A stretch of 42,437 nt of DNA, from contig JABIGL010000202.1 in NCBI GenBank assembly GCA_018650185.1, positions 1 through 42,437 of the forward strand. The letters are read 5' to 3'. The stretch comes from Chloroflexota bacterium (GTDB taxonomy: Bacteria > Chloroflexota > Dehalococcoidia > Lucifugimonadales > Lucifugimonadaceae). The notes below the pieces were generated by a model. That model was not told the DNA's origin, searched no databases, and saw only the letters and a list, made by a program, of their open reading frames with translations. Positions 1 to 8,971 of this stretch are shown here, one piece after another; within the stretch, counting starts at the first letter, position 1, and each line of letters begins with the position of its first letter. The position numbers were made by a program, and so were the translations under genes.

Positions 1-362
<362 letters not shown>

Positions 363-507
363 ACGTTAAGGTGCGGCTGTCACTCGGTTACTCAGAGTTT
401 TGGAGTTAGTTTATTTACGAATAAACGGTTGTTTAATTGCGCGAGAGGGTCATAAAAAACCCGCCCGTTGCTCTGGACGCCCGTAAGCTGATCAGTTAGT
501 ATTAGTT

Positions 508-582
508 TGCGGGGTGGAGCAGCGGCAGCTCGTTGGGCTCATAACCCAAAGGTCGGCGGTTCGAATCCGCCCCCCGCGACCA
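508..582 (+). tRNA. Initiator tRNA-fMet (anticodon CAT)
   Basis: A complete cloverleaf with encoded CCA (580-582) and anticodon CAT at 540-542. Initiator identity rests on three consecutive G-C pairs in the anticodon stem next to the loop (GGG 535-537 with CCC 545-547) and a purine-pyrimidine A11-U24 pair in the D stem. The acceptor stem is seven pairs with U1 opposite G72 before discriminator A73. A weak 1-72 position is an initiator hallmark, although it is usually C-A. The gene lies between 23S and 5S rRNA, so it is presumably released from the rRNA precursor. Confidence 0.93.
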
Positions 583-630
583 AGTTCAACCGACCCGGGC
601 TATCTAGTCCGGGTCTTTATTTGTGAACAG

Positions 631-752
631 TCCCCTGGTGGTCAGAGCGCAACGGACCCACCCGTTCCCATCCCGAACACGGTAGTGAAACGTTGTAGCG
701 CTCACGATACTGCGACGGTGACGTCGTGGGAAAATAGGCCACCGCCAGGGGG
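631..752 (+). rRNA. rrf: 5S ribosomal RNA
   Basis: About 120 bases closed by a terminal helix: 632-638 (CCCCTGG) pairs with 745-751 (CCAGGGG). The conserved loop B/C segment CCCATCCCGAACACGG lies inside, followed by AGTGAAACG as in other bacterial 5S RNAs. It is downstream of 23S and the initiator tRNA in the same orientation, consistent with one rRNA transcription unit. Ends are set by the helix and may differ by a base or two. Confidence 0.95.
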
Positions 753-763
753 CTTTTCTTTTT

Positions 764-810
764 CCAGATATTCCCAAATTCAACCCCAGGTAACGGGGTG
801 AATTATCTGG
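764..810 (+). other. Hairpin just 3' of 5S rRNA
   Basis: CCAGATA (764-770) pairs with TATCTGG (804-810). Inside it ACCCC (783-787) pairs with GGGGT (795-799), giving a long interrupted hairpin. It follows a T-rich stretch after 5S (753-763). It may be an rRNA 3' processing stem or a first, weaker terminator ahead of the hairpin at 831-857. The structure is read directly; the role is inferred. Confidence 0.5.
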
Positions 811-830
811 ACAGAATTACGAAATAATAA

Positions 831-857
831 AGGGCCGGTTTAACGGCCCTTTTTTTG
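831..857 (+). terminator. Rho-independent terminator of the rRNA operon
   Basis: A seven-base-pair stem AGGGCCG (831-837) / CGGCCCT (844-850) with loop GTTTAA, immediately followed by seven T residues (851-857). This is a classical intrinsic terminator and marks the end of the 23S-tRNA-5S unit. Confidence 0.9.
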
Positions 858-1274
858 TGCCCGAATTATTAGTGGTTCTCACGTTTTCCCGCCCTACCCG
901 AGATCGATCTAGATCTCGTGACAAACCAGATAATGGATCTCGTCCCACACCCGGGGGGCGGGAATCGTGGGCAGACCACTCCCGTTAGCCGTCTCGATAG
1001 GAAGACGTCACCGTGGCCATCCCCGCTCCTTAAGCTGCGCCCTCCGTCAATCCCCTAGGCGAACATGCCTATAAACACTGGCCATAACTCACTTGGGTAG
1101 ATTAGGCAGCCGACTTACGATCGTTTTCAGGTGCAGATATGGGGCTTTTAACCACGGCCTCGGCGGCCCAATCGAGGAATGGACTCGAGATGTACCGTCA
1201 GTTCACTAGCACTACATCGGAGGTTACATATAATGTAATCATCTATATCCGATGAAAGGCCCAGGTATCTAAGT
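858..1274. other. Intergenic region between rRNA operon and rpsA
   Basis: About 415 bases with no convincing gene on either strand. Two things stand out: an inverted repeat CGAGATC (899-905) / GATCTCG (912-918), and a perfect palindrome overlapping a TATAAT box at 1224-1238 (listed separately). The rest shows nothing I can assign. Confidence 0.6.
1224..1238 (+). promoter_or_regulatory. Candidate -10 box inside a palindrome upstream of rpsA
   Basis: TTACAT-ATA-ATGTAA is a perfect inverted repeat with six-base arms. It contains an exact TATAAT (1229-1234) about 40 bases before the rpsA start. No good -35 box is seen at the standard distance. A dyad over a -10 hexamer could be a repressor operator, or the symmetry could be chance in an AT-rich stretch. 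Confidence 0.4.
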
Positions 1275-2777
1275 TTGACTGACACGAACGAACACCAGAC
1301 CCCCGAATCCGCCAACGGTGGTGACGAGGGAATCGATGCAACCCCTGAGAGCACGGAAGCTGTCGCGCCCGTTGCGGTAGTAGAAAGCGCTGCCGTAACT
1401 ACCGAGACCGAGGCCGAGGCCCCTGCCGTAGCGGCCGAAAGCGCTGAATCAGAAAGCGCCGTGGCCGTAGCTGATCCGCCTGAGGAAGCGGCTGCCGAAA
1501 GCGCTGAACCAGAAAGCGCCGTGGCCGTGGCTGATCCTCCAGAGGAAGAGGCCGCTCCAGAGCCAGTAGTCATTGATGAGGCCAGCCTGACAATGGCGGA
1601 CCTCCTCGACGAGTACATGCCGTCACGCGCACTTCGCCGTGGCGACATCATTGATGGACGTGTCATGCGGCACGACCACGACGGGTTGTTGGTGAACATC
1701 GGGCACAAATCTGAAGGGGTGGTGCTCTCCAAGGAGATGCGCACGCTTTCGGAAGAGGACGTCGCAGACCTGACGGTCGGCGAAGAGGTAATCGCCTACG
1801 TCCTCAACCCTGAAGGCCACGACGGCTCGGCCGTCCTCTCTATCGACAGGGCACGCGGTGAACAGGGCTGGCGTGTACTTGAGAAGGCGATGGAGGTTGA
1901 GGAGACCGTCACGGGCAAGATCGTCGGATCCAACCGCGGCGGTGCCGTTGTTGAGTCTGAGGGTGTCCAGGGCTTCATTCCGCTATCCCAGCTCGTCGGC
2001 AAGGCGCGTGAACTTTACGTGCCGGGCGGCGAGGACCCCAAAGAGGGGTTCATCGGGATGGACATCGAGTTCAAGGTCATCGAGCTCAACCGACGACGAA
2101 ACCGGGCAATCTTCTCGGAGCGATCTGCGCTTCAAGCTTGGAAGATGTCCCAGAAGAAACGTCTCGTAGAAGAGTTGAACGAGGGCGACGTCGTGAAGGG
2201 CCGGGTAACTGGAATCTCCTCCTTCGGCGCATTCGTAGACCTTGGTGGAGCAGACGGCCTGATCCACATCTCAGAACTTTCCTGGGAGCCGGTCAAGAGT
2301 CCAGAGGACGTTGTCACAATTGGCGACGAACTGGACGTACATGTGCTGCGCGTTGACAGGGATAACCTCAAGATTGCACTCAGCCTGCGGCGCCTGGGTC
2401 CCGAGCCGTGGGAGACGATCGAGGAGAAATATGCCGTCGGTCAGACTGTTAACGGTACGGTGACCAAGCTTGCCAACTTCGGGGCGTTCGCCCGGATCGA
2501 AGGCGGCATCGAAGGGCTGATCCACATCTCAGAGCTCAGCCCGCAAATGATCAAGCACCCGCGAGAGGTCGTCACAGAGGGTGACGAGCTTGAGCTCAGG
2601 ATTCTACGGATCGAACCGGAACGCCGACGTTTGGGGCTTAGCCTCAAGCAGGCCCGGGACGATGCGTACGAACCCTCGGACGACAGCCCGGCGGAACCAG
2701 CCGCCCCGAGGTCGACCGGAATTTTCGACGCACAGTCGCTTTCGGAGATTGCAGAAGTATTCTCCGACAACGAATAA
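1275..2777 (+). CDS. rpsA: Ribosomal protein S1 (four S1 domains)
   Basis: A 500-residue S1-type RNA-binding protein that helps load mRNA on the 30S subunit. Four S1 (OB-fold) repeats run from about residue 118 to 465. The third and fourth are the most canonical, each with GAF followed by a GLIHISELS motif and a SLR/SLK ending. Residues 1-105 are an unusual acidic Ala/Glu/Val-rich extension. It contains a near-exact 60-base tandem duplication (1441-1500 and 1501-1560). The start used is TTG at 1275 (TTG ACT GAC). The only ribosome-binding-like match (GAAAGG, about 1254) is too distant to be decisive, and the next in-frame ATG would remove the acidic tail. clpC follows 33 bases downstream, so the two may be co-transcribed. 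Homology is clear; the start is less certain. Confidence 0.88.
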   Translation: MTDTNEHQTPESANGGDEGIDATPESTEAVAPVAVVESAAVTTETEAEAPAVAAESAESESAVAVADPPEEAAAESAEPESAVAVADPPEEEAAPEPVVIDEASLTMADLLDEYMPSRALRRGDIIDGRVMRHDHDGLLVNIGHKSEGVVLSKEMRTLSEEDVADLTVGEEVIAYVLNPEGHDGSAVLSIDRARGEQGWRVLEKAMEVEETVTGKIVGSNRGGAVVESEGVQGFIPLSQLVGKARELYVPGGEDPKEGFIGMDIEFKVIELNRRRNRAIFSERSALQAWKMSQKKRLVEELNEGDVVKGRVTGISSFGAFVDLGGADGLIHISELSWEPVKSPEDVVTIGDELDVHVLRVDRDNLKIALSLRRLGPEPWETIEEKYAVGQTVNGTVTKLANFGAFARIEGGIEGLIHISELSPQMIKHPREVVTEGDELELRILRIEPERRRLGLSLKQARDDAYEPSDDSPAEPAAPRSTGIFDAQSLSEIAEVFSDNE

Positions 2778-2810
2778 AGATTATCGACCCGACACCAGGA
2801 AGGGCACTTT

Positions 2811-5327
2811 ATGCCAGGTAGGTTCGAAAAGTTCTCGGAACGCGCAAGGCGAGTTTTGTCTCTGGCGCAGGAAGAAGCACAGCGCTTCAACCACAACTAC
2901 ATCGGGACTGAACACATCCTGCTGGGGCTTGTGCGCGAGACCGAAGGGTCCGCAGCAAAGGTCCTGTCCAACCTGAATGTTGAGTTAACGAAGGTACGAT
3001 CCGCGGTCGAATTCATAATCGGCCGCGGTGAACGCCCTTCATCTTCCGAGATCGGACTTACCCCACGCGCCAAAAAGGTGATCGAGTTAGCGGTCGACGA
3101 GGCACGTCGGCTCAACCACCACTACATCGGGACTAACCACCTCCTCATCGGACTGATGCGGGAGGGCGAGGGCGTCGCAGCCGGCGTACTCGAGAGTCTT
3201 GGTGTCTCACTGGACAAGGTCCGCGCTGAGACCGCACGAATCCCAGAGCAGAGCGCTCAGGGCGGCGGTCAGCAGGGTGGACAGGCCCAGACCGGCACAC
3301 GCACCCCAACTCTTGATGAGCTGGGCGTGGACCTGACGGCATGGGCGCGCCAGGGAAAGCTTGACCCGGTAGTCGGCAGAGAAGATGAAGTCCAACGGGC
3401 GATTCAGATCCTGAGCCGCCGCACGAAGAACAACCCCGTCTTGATTGGTGAACCCGGCGTCGGTAAAACGGCGATCGTGGAGAAGCTGGCCCAGATGGTG
3501 GAATCTGGCGATGTCCCGCCGACGCTCGCAGGAAAACGCGTTGTGACGCTGGACATGGCTTCCCTTGTCGCGGGTACTAAGTACCGCGGTGAATTTGAAG
3601 AACGCCTCAAGAAGGTAATCAACGAACTTCGTCAGTCCGGCAACTGCGTGTTGTTCATCGATGAGATGCACACGATGGTCGGAGCCGGAGCTGCTGAAGG
3701 CGCTGTCGACGCTGCCAACATCCTCAAACCTGCGCTTGCGCGGGGTGAGGTTCAGGCAATTGGTGCGACGACGCTGGACGACTACCGTAAGTACGTGGAG
3801 AGGGACCCGGCACTGGAACGTCGTTTCCAGCCGATAACCGTCGACCCGCCGGACATCACGGACACGGTCGACATCCTCCGCGGCATTAAGGGTAAATACG
3901 AAGAGCACCACGGTCTCGCCATTACGGACGAGGCAATACGTGCTGCGGCATCGCTCGCTCTCAGGTACATCCCGGACCGGCACATGCCGGACAAGGCGAT
4001 CGACCTGATCGACGAAGCGGCGTCACGCGTTCGCATCAAGAACAGCGTCCAGCCGAAGGACCTCAAAGAGGCCTCTAGGGAACTGGAAGAGGTTCGGGCG
4101 AATAAGAACGACGCCATCTCTAATCAGCAGTACGAACGCGCCGCGGAGTTGCGGGACAGCGAGATGAAGCTGTCGACGCAGGTCGAGACGCTTCAGACCG
4201 CCTGGGACGCAGAGAAGCCGGACGCAAAAGAAGTAACTGACGAAGACATCGCTGAGGTCGTCAGCATGTGGACGCGCATCCCCGTCACCCGCCTGGGTGT
4301 TGAGGAAACAGAGCGTCTGATCCACATGGAGGACGCTCTCCATGAGCACGTCATCGGGCAGGACGATGCGATTTCATTGGTCGCAAAGGCCGTCCGACGC
4401 GCTCGTGCGGGGATCAAGGATCCGGCTCGCCCGATCGGGGCGTTCATGTTCCTTGGCCCAACGGGTGTCGGTAAAACCCACCTGGTCAAGCAGCTGGCTG
4501 ACTTTATGTTCGGCGCTGAAGACGCCATGGTGCGGCTGGACATGTCTGAGTTCATGGAGCGCCACACCGTCGCAAGACTGGTCGGAGCGCCTCCGGGATA
4601 CATCGGATTCGACGAGGGCGGACAGCTCACAGAGGCCGTTCGTCGCAAGTCTTACTCCGTGATCTTGCTGGACGAGATCGAAAAGGCGCATCCGGATGTG
4701 TTCAACATCCTGTTGCAGATATTTGAGGACGGACACCTGACCGACTCGAAGGGCCGGCAGGTGGACTTCCGAAACACCGTTGTCATCATGACCAGCAACC
4801 TGGGATCAGACCTGATCAAGCGAGACACCTCGCTCGGGTTCGGACGGGTTAGCGAAGTCGATGATTCACAGGCAGAAGAGCGCTACAAGCGCATGTCCGA
4901 CAAGGTGATGGACGAGGTCAAGCGCTTCTTCCGTCCTGAGTTCCTGAACCGGCTTGACGGCACGGTGGTTTTCCACCCGCTTACCAAGACGCATATCGTC
5001 GAGATTGTCGATCTGATGCTTGAGACGGTTCGGGCGCAGTTACTGGAGAAGGGCATGGTCTTGCAGGTCACCGAGGGTGCGCAGGAATGGCTGGCCGAGA
5101 AGGGTTACGACCCGATCTTCGGCGCACGTCCGCTACGCCGACTCATCCAGGACAAGATCGAAGACCGATTGTCTGACGAGCTACTAGCCGGAGCTTTCAA
5201 ACCCGGTGACGTGGTCGAGTTGGATATCGACAAGGAAGGCGAGGTCGGTGTGACCACGCCAAAAGCCAAGGGCAAAAAGAAGACCAAGAAATCGAATGAG
5301 GACGTCGTCACGGCGGAAGCTGAGTAG
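2811..5327 (+). CDS. clpC: ATP-dependent Clp protease ATP-binding subunit ClpC
   Basis: An 838-residue HSP100/AAA+ unfoldase that would feed substrates to ClpP. Two Clp_N repeats cover about residues 1-145. The first AAA+ module has Walker A GEPGVGKT (213-220) and Walker B LFIDE (281-285). A UVR-like middle domain containing [12 protein letters not shown] follows at about 430-450, and the second AAA+ module has GPTGVGKT at about 549-556. The M-domain and length fit ClpC rather than ClpA or ClpB. ATG 2811 is preceded by a good site AGGAAGGG (2797-2804). The C-terminus is a Lys-rich, then acidic, tail. It sits behind rpsA and ends in a strong terminator; no CIRCE element is seen. Confidence 0.96.
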   Translation: MPGRFEKFSERARRVLSLAQEEAQRFNHNYIGTEHILLGLVRETEGSAAKVLSNLNVELTKVRSAVEFIIGRGERPSSSEIGLTPRAKKVIELAVDEARRLNHHYIGTNHLLIGLMREGEGVAAGVLESLGVSLDKVRAETARIPEQSAQGGGQQGGQAQTGTRTPTLDELGVDLTAWARQGKLDPVVGREDEVQRAIQILSRRTKNNPVLIGEPGVGKTAIVEKLAQMVESGDVPPTLAGKRVVTLDMASLVAGTKYRGEFEERLKKVINELRQSGNCVLFIDEMHTMVGAGAAEGAVDAANILKPALARGEVQAIGATTLDDYRKYVERDPALERRFQPITVDPPDITDTVDILRGIKGKYEEHHGLAITDEAIRAAASLALRYIPDRHMPDKAIDLIDEAASRVRIKNSVQPKDLKEASRELEEVRANKNDAISNQQYERAAELRDSEMKLSTQVETLQTAWDAEKPDAKEVTDEDIAEVVSMWTRIPVTRLGVEETERLIHMEDALHEHVIGQDDAISLVAKAVRRARAGIKDPARPIGAFMFLGPTGVGKTHLVKQLADFMFGAEDAMVRLDMSEFMERHTVARLVGAPPGYIGFDEGGQLTEAVRRKSYSVILLDEIEKAHPDVFNILLQIFEDGHLTDSKGRQVDFRNTVVIMTSNLGSDLIKRDTSLGFGRVSEVDDSQAEERYKRMSDKVMDEVKRFFRPEFLNRLDGTVVFHPLTKTHIVEIVDLMLETVRAQLLEKGMVLQVTEGAQEWLAEKGYDPIFGARPLRRLIQDKIEDRLSDELLAGAFKPGDVVELDIDKEGEVGVTTPKAKGKKKTKKSNEDVVTAEAE

Positions 5328-5350
5328 ACATTTCTCAAGAACAGACATGA

Positions 5351-5386
5351 AGAAGGGGGAGCCAATCGGCTCCCCCTTCTTGCGTT
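5351..5386 (+). terminator. Terminator after clpC
   Basis: A perfect 13-base-pair stem: AGAAGGGGGAGCC (5351-5363) / GGCTCCCCCTTCT (5368-5380), loop AATC, followed by a short T-containing tail. The stem is very stable; the T tract is modest. Confidence 0.82.
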
Positions 5387-5545
5387 CAGGTGCCGGGCGA
5401 TCGGGATCAAGGCGTCGCTGGACCCATCGGCGGTATATCTTGTGCGGAGCTTCCGCCCTACCGGTCTGCGTGTGCTCCTTATAAAAGAGGCCGCACGCCG
5501 GTGGTGATGCGAACGTTTTCCTTTTATAGATATTTGGAGCCGACC

Positions 5546-6385
5546 ATGTCGACAAGTCTTAACATCGGCGAATTTGAGATCACGACCGTCCAGGACCATA
5601 TCGGCGCTGATCGCAACCCCACCGAGATCTACTCAGAGGTTCCGGCCTCTGCGTGGGATCCTTATCGTGACTTCGCGCTGGACCCGGACGGCTTCTACCG
5701 ATCCCAGTGGCGCGGGCACCTGATTCGGTCTTCTAATGGCGGTCCCTCTGTCCTTGTGGATACCGGCATGGGCCCCGGTCCACACGAACACACAGGAAAA
5801 CCCGGAGAACTGCTGGACAGCCTTGGTGCGCTCGGCGTTTCTCCAGAAGAGATCGACATAGTTGTTATCACGCACACGCATGGCGACCACATAGGCTGGA
5901 ACGTCTCTTACGACGGTGCGACAGCAAGGGCCACGTTCCCGAATGCCCGCTACCTGATCGCTCGGGCTGACTGGGATCACTACTCGAAGCCGGAAAACTC
6001 TAACGAGGCGTTTGAGCACTCGGTCAAGCCTCTGGAGGCGCTCGGAGCGCTAGAACTCGTTGAGGGCGTTCATGAGATCAGGCCCGGAGTCTCCACTTTG
6101 CCGACGAACGGCCACACACCGGGCCACCAGTGCGTCCTGGTCGAGTCCGGAGGCGAAACGGGGGTTGTGACGGGTGATCTGTTCCACAACGTCGCTCAGA
6201 TATCGGAACAGGACTGGTGCCCGGTGTTTGATTGGGACACCACTATCTCCACCCGGTCACGTCGGGAGCTACTGGGCCGTGCTGAACGAGAAAACTGGAC
6301 GGTCTTCAGCGGTCACCTTGGAATCGACAAGAGTATCGGCAAAATTGTGAGCGGAGGAGGTAAGACTTCCTGGCACGCTCTCTAA
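5546..6385 (+). CDS. MBL-fold metallo-hydrolase
   Basis: A 279-residue metallo-beta-lactamase-fold hydrolase. The signature HTHGDH (about residues 109-114) supplies zinc ligands. Further metal-ligand histidines are likely in the TNGHTPGHQ stretch and in SGHLG near the C-terminus, and TGDLFH carries the bridging aspartate. The family includes lactonases and other esterases; the N-terminal region and spacing resemble N-acyl homoserine lactonase-like members, but substrate cannot be assigned. ATG 5546 is chosen because GGAG (5535-5538) lies at proper spacing; an upstream in-frame start near 5390 falls next to the clpC terminator. It appears monocistronic. Confidence 0.85.
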   Translation: MSTSLNIGEFEITTVQDHIGADRNPTEIYSEVPASAWDPYRDFALDPDGFYRSQWRGHLIRSSNGGPSVLVDTGMGPGPHEHTGKPGELLDSLGALGVSPEEIDIVVITHTHGDHIGWNVSYDGATARATFPNARYLIARADWDHYSKPENSNEAFEHSVKPLEALGALELVEGVHEIRPGVSTLPTNGHTPGHQCVLVESGGETGVVTGDLFHNVAQISEQDWCPVFDWDTTISTRSRRELLGRAERENWTVFSGHLGIDKSIGKIVSGGGKTSWHAL

Positions 6386-6509
6386 TTACTCCAGCCTCGC
6401 CGGTGTGACGGCGGCTTATTGTCGGTGCAGCGGGTAAACCGGATACTTCCGGAATACCTTTAACGCCGCGGGAACGACGCGAGCAAATCACACAGGGCCA
6501 CGGTGCCGT

Positions 6510-7991
6510 TTGCCAAAATCCGATACGAAGTCCGTATATGTCTGCTCCGAGTGCGAGAAGCGATACCCGCGCTGGGAGGGCCGCTGTTCACAATGTGGCG
6601 CGTGGAACGCCCTGAACGAAGTCGTAGAGCGTCGTAAGAAGTCCGCTTCAAATGGTCTTGGAAACGGAATTGGAACGTCAGCCGGGGCAGGACTGCTGGA
6701 CGGATATTCGGCTCTTGAACCGATCGAGCTATCACAGGTTCAGGTCAATACCTCTAAGAGACTTGGCACCGGGATCGGTGAGTTCGACCGGGTGCTCGGC
6801 GGCGGTGCGGTGGCTGGTTCCGTGCTACTTCTTTCGGGCGAGCCGGGCGTCGGAAAATCCACGTTGTTGCTTCAGGCGGCCACGTCAGTGGCGGCCAATC
6901 AGGGCACGGTGCTGTACGTCTCCGGCGAAGAGTCTCCTGACCAGGTACGGATGCGCGCCGGACGGTTGGACGTGACCGGAGATGGCATCTTCCTGATGAA
7001 CACGGAAGACGTGGACACAGTGATCGCACGTATCGACATCCTCAGACCCAGCATGGTGGTGATCGATTCCATACAAACTATGACGGCATCAGACGTACCG
7101 GGAAGCGCAGGCAGTGTCAGTCAGGTGCGTGAGTGCGCCCGGCGTTTGACCGCACGGGCCAAGTCCACGGGTATTCCGTTGGTGCTTGCAGGACACGTCA
7201 CCAAGGACGGGTCGATAGCAGGTCCCCGGGTGCTTGAACACACGGTAGACGTTGTATTGCAGCTTTCCGGGGACGCTTCAGGTAGTTTGCGGACGCTCCA
7301 CGGCATTAAAAACCGGTACGGACACACGAACGAGGTCGGTGTTTTCGAGATGGGGACCAAGGGCCTCTCTGAGGTCACGGATCCGTCGAAGTCGCTATTA
7401 ACTGATCGATCATTGCGTCCAGAACCCGCTCCGGGGACGGCGGTCGCAGCCGTTATAGAAGGCACCCGGCCGATCATCCTGGAAGTTCAGGCGTTAACTG
7501 CTCCTTCAGGTGGACAGTCAGCACGACGCGTGGCTACCGGGATCGACCTGGCCCGCATGAACCAGGTTGTGGCCGTGCTCGCCCGAAGAGTCGGGCTGCC
7601 GCTTGCGTCCCAGGATGTGATCGTCAGCGTTACCGGTGGGATGCGACTTACCGAGCCGGCGGCAGATCTTCCCGTGGCGCTTGCTATCGCATCTAGCCTT
7701 CTCGACGTGGCGGTTGATCCCGGGCTGGCGGCAGCGGGCGAGATTGGACTTTCCGGCGAATTACGAGCGGTTCCTCAGGCGGAACGACGGCGGTCTGAGG
7801 CGGTTCGTCTGGGCTTCAACGATTGTCTTCTTCCGCTACTCAACCGGAGCCAATCGAACGGTAAAAGCGGCGCAGGCGCTGGTACTTCCGCTATCGGAAC
7901 CCTCACAGAAGCGGTCCAAAAGGCTCTGCCTCGGCGGCGTGACGGGTTACACTACGCCGAATCGAGAATTGCAGCCGAACCCGACGCTTGA
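6510..7991 (+). CDS. radA: DNA repair protein RadA (Sms)
   Basis: A 493-residue RecA-related branch-migration ATPase that processes recombination intermediates. A four-Cys zinc finger occupies residues 12-29 (CSEC...CSQC). Walker A GEPGVGKS is at 110-117, the RadA-specific KNRYG motif at about 267-271, and a Lon-like C-terminal domain follows from about residue 340. The start is TTG at 6510 because the zinc finger must be included and no ATG lies just upstream; the ribosome binding site is weak. larE begins 40 bases downstream on the same strand. Confidence 0.95.
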   Translation: MPKSDTKSVYVCSECEKRYPRWEGRCSQCGAWNALNEVVERRKKSASNGLGNGIGTSAGAGLLDGYSALEPIELSQVQVNTSKRLGTGIGEFDRVLGGGAVAGSVLLLSGEPGVGKSTLLLQAATSVAANQGTVLYVSGEESPDQVRMRAGRLDVTGDGIFLMNTEDVDTVIARIDILRPSMVVIDSIQTMTASDVPGSAGSVSQVRECARRLTARAKSTGIPLVLAGHVTKDGSIAGPRVLEHTVDVVLQLSGDASGSLRTLHGIKNRYGHTNEVGVFEMGTKGLSEVTDPSKSLLTDRSLRPEPAPGTAVAAVIEGTRPIILEVQALTAPSGGQSARRVATGIDLARMNQVVAVLARRVGLPLASQDVIVSVTGGMRLTEPAADLPVALAIASSLLDVAVDPGLAAAGEIGLSGELRAVPQAERRRSEAVRLGFNDCLLPLLNRSQSNGKSGAGAGTSAIGTLTEAVQKALPRRRDGLHYAESRIAAEPDA

Positions 7992-8031
7992 TGTGTGGTT
8001 CGGCGACTCCCGAGTATCTTAGGAGCTGCCG

Positions 8032-8925
8032 ATGACGAGCACCAAGGCCAGTCCAACGAGTTCAGCGACCGATCTGACGCTGGCCGAAAAAAGCGCGCGG
8101 TTGAACGATATATTGCGTAGCTATGGTTCGTTGATAGTCGCCTACTCGGGCGGTGTGGACAGCGCATTTCTTGTCGCAGTGTCCCAGCAAGTACTCGGAG
8201 AGCGGGCGATTGCCATCACGGCGCACTCCCCCAGCCTGTCCGAGGACGAGTTAACCGACGCCGTGGACCTGGCGACATCAAAGTCGTGGACGCACCGCGT
8301 GATCATTACGGACGAGATCAACGATCCTCGATACGCAGCAAACGACACCCAGCGCTGCTTCTTTTGTAAAACAGAGCTGTACACGCATCTGATCAAAATC
8401 GCCCGTGAAGAGGGTTGGAACGAGGTCGCCAACGGCACAAACGCCGATGATCTTGGTGATTTCCGACCGGGCCTTGATGCGGCGCGTGACTTCACCGTCC
8501 GCAGTCCCCTGGTCGAAGCTGGACTAACTAAAGCGGAAATCCGAACGCTTTCACAACAGATAGATCTACCGACATGGGACAAACCCGCGCAGGCATGTCT
8601 GGCGTCCCGAATTCCTTACGGAACCACCGTCACAGTGGAAGCTCTGACACAGATTGCAAAAGCGGAACGCGGGCTACGGCAGGCCGGATTCAAGCAGCTA
8701 CGGGTGCGACACCACGACGATGTCGCCCGTATAGAGGTACCGGTCGAGGATCTGGCCTTGATGATCGACGACGATACCCGTCAGACGATCGTCAAGAAGA
8801 TCCGTGAGGCCGGGTACCTGTACGTGACACTTGATTTAGCCGGGTTCCGATCTGGGAGCCTCAACGAGGCTATCGGCAAGTCCGTTGCGCCTATGACGTT
8901 TGAGTCGAATGGCGGGCGTTCATAG
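8032..8925 (+). CDS. larE: ATP-dependent sacrificial sulfur transferase LarE
   Basis: A 297-residue PP-loop enzyme. In the nickel-pincer nucleotide (NPN) pathway LarE adenylates the carboxylates of the pyridinium precursor and donates sulfur. The PP-loop SGGVDS is at residues 39-44, CFFCKTEL at about 104-111, and Cys189 in ACLASRIPYG sits where the sacrificial cysteine is found in the Lactobacillus enzyme. The Cys-type is therefore predicted, rather than the [4Fe-4S] type. It follows radA and precedes larC, so the pair probably forms an operon. No larB or larA is visible in the window. Confidence 0.9.
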   Translation: MTSTKASPTSSATDLTLAEKSARLNDILRSYGSLIVAYSGGVDSAFLVAVSQQVLGERAIAITAHSPSLSEDELTDAVDLATSKSWTHRVIITDEINDPRYAANDTQRCFFCKTELYTHLIKIAREEGWNEVANGTNADDLGDFRPGLDAARDFTVRSPLVEAGLTKAEIRTLSQQIDLPTWDKPAQACLASRIPYGTTVTVEALTQIAKAERGLRQAGFKQLRVRHHDDVARIEVPVEDLALMIDDDTRQTIVKKIREAGYLYVTLDLAGFRSGSLNEAIGKSVAPMTFESNGGRS

Positions 8926-8971
8926 CGTCCCTCAAAACGCTCATCCCGATCTGCTCTCAAATGTTTTCAAG

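Noticed and set aside
1148-1744. Ser/Ala-rich open frame on the minus strand opposite rpsA
   Set aside because: It mirrors the GC-rich Ala/Glu codons of the S1 extension; the real gene is on the plus strand.
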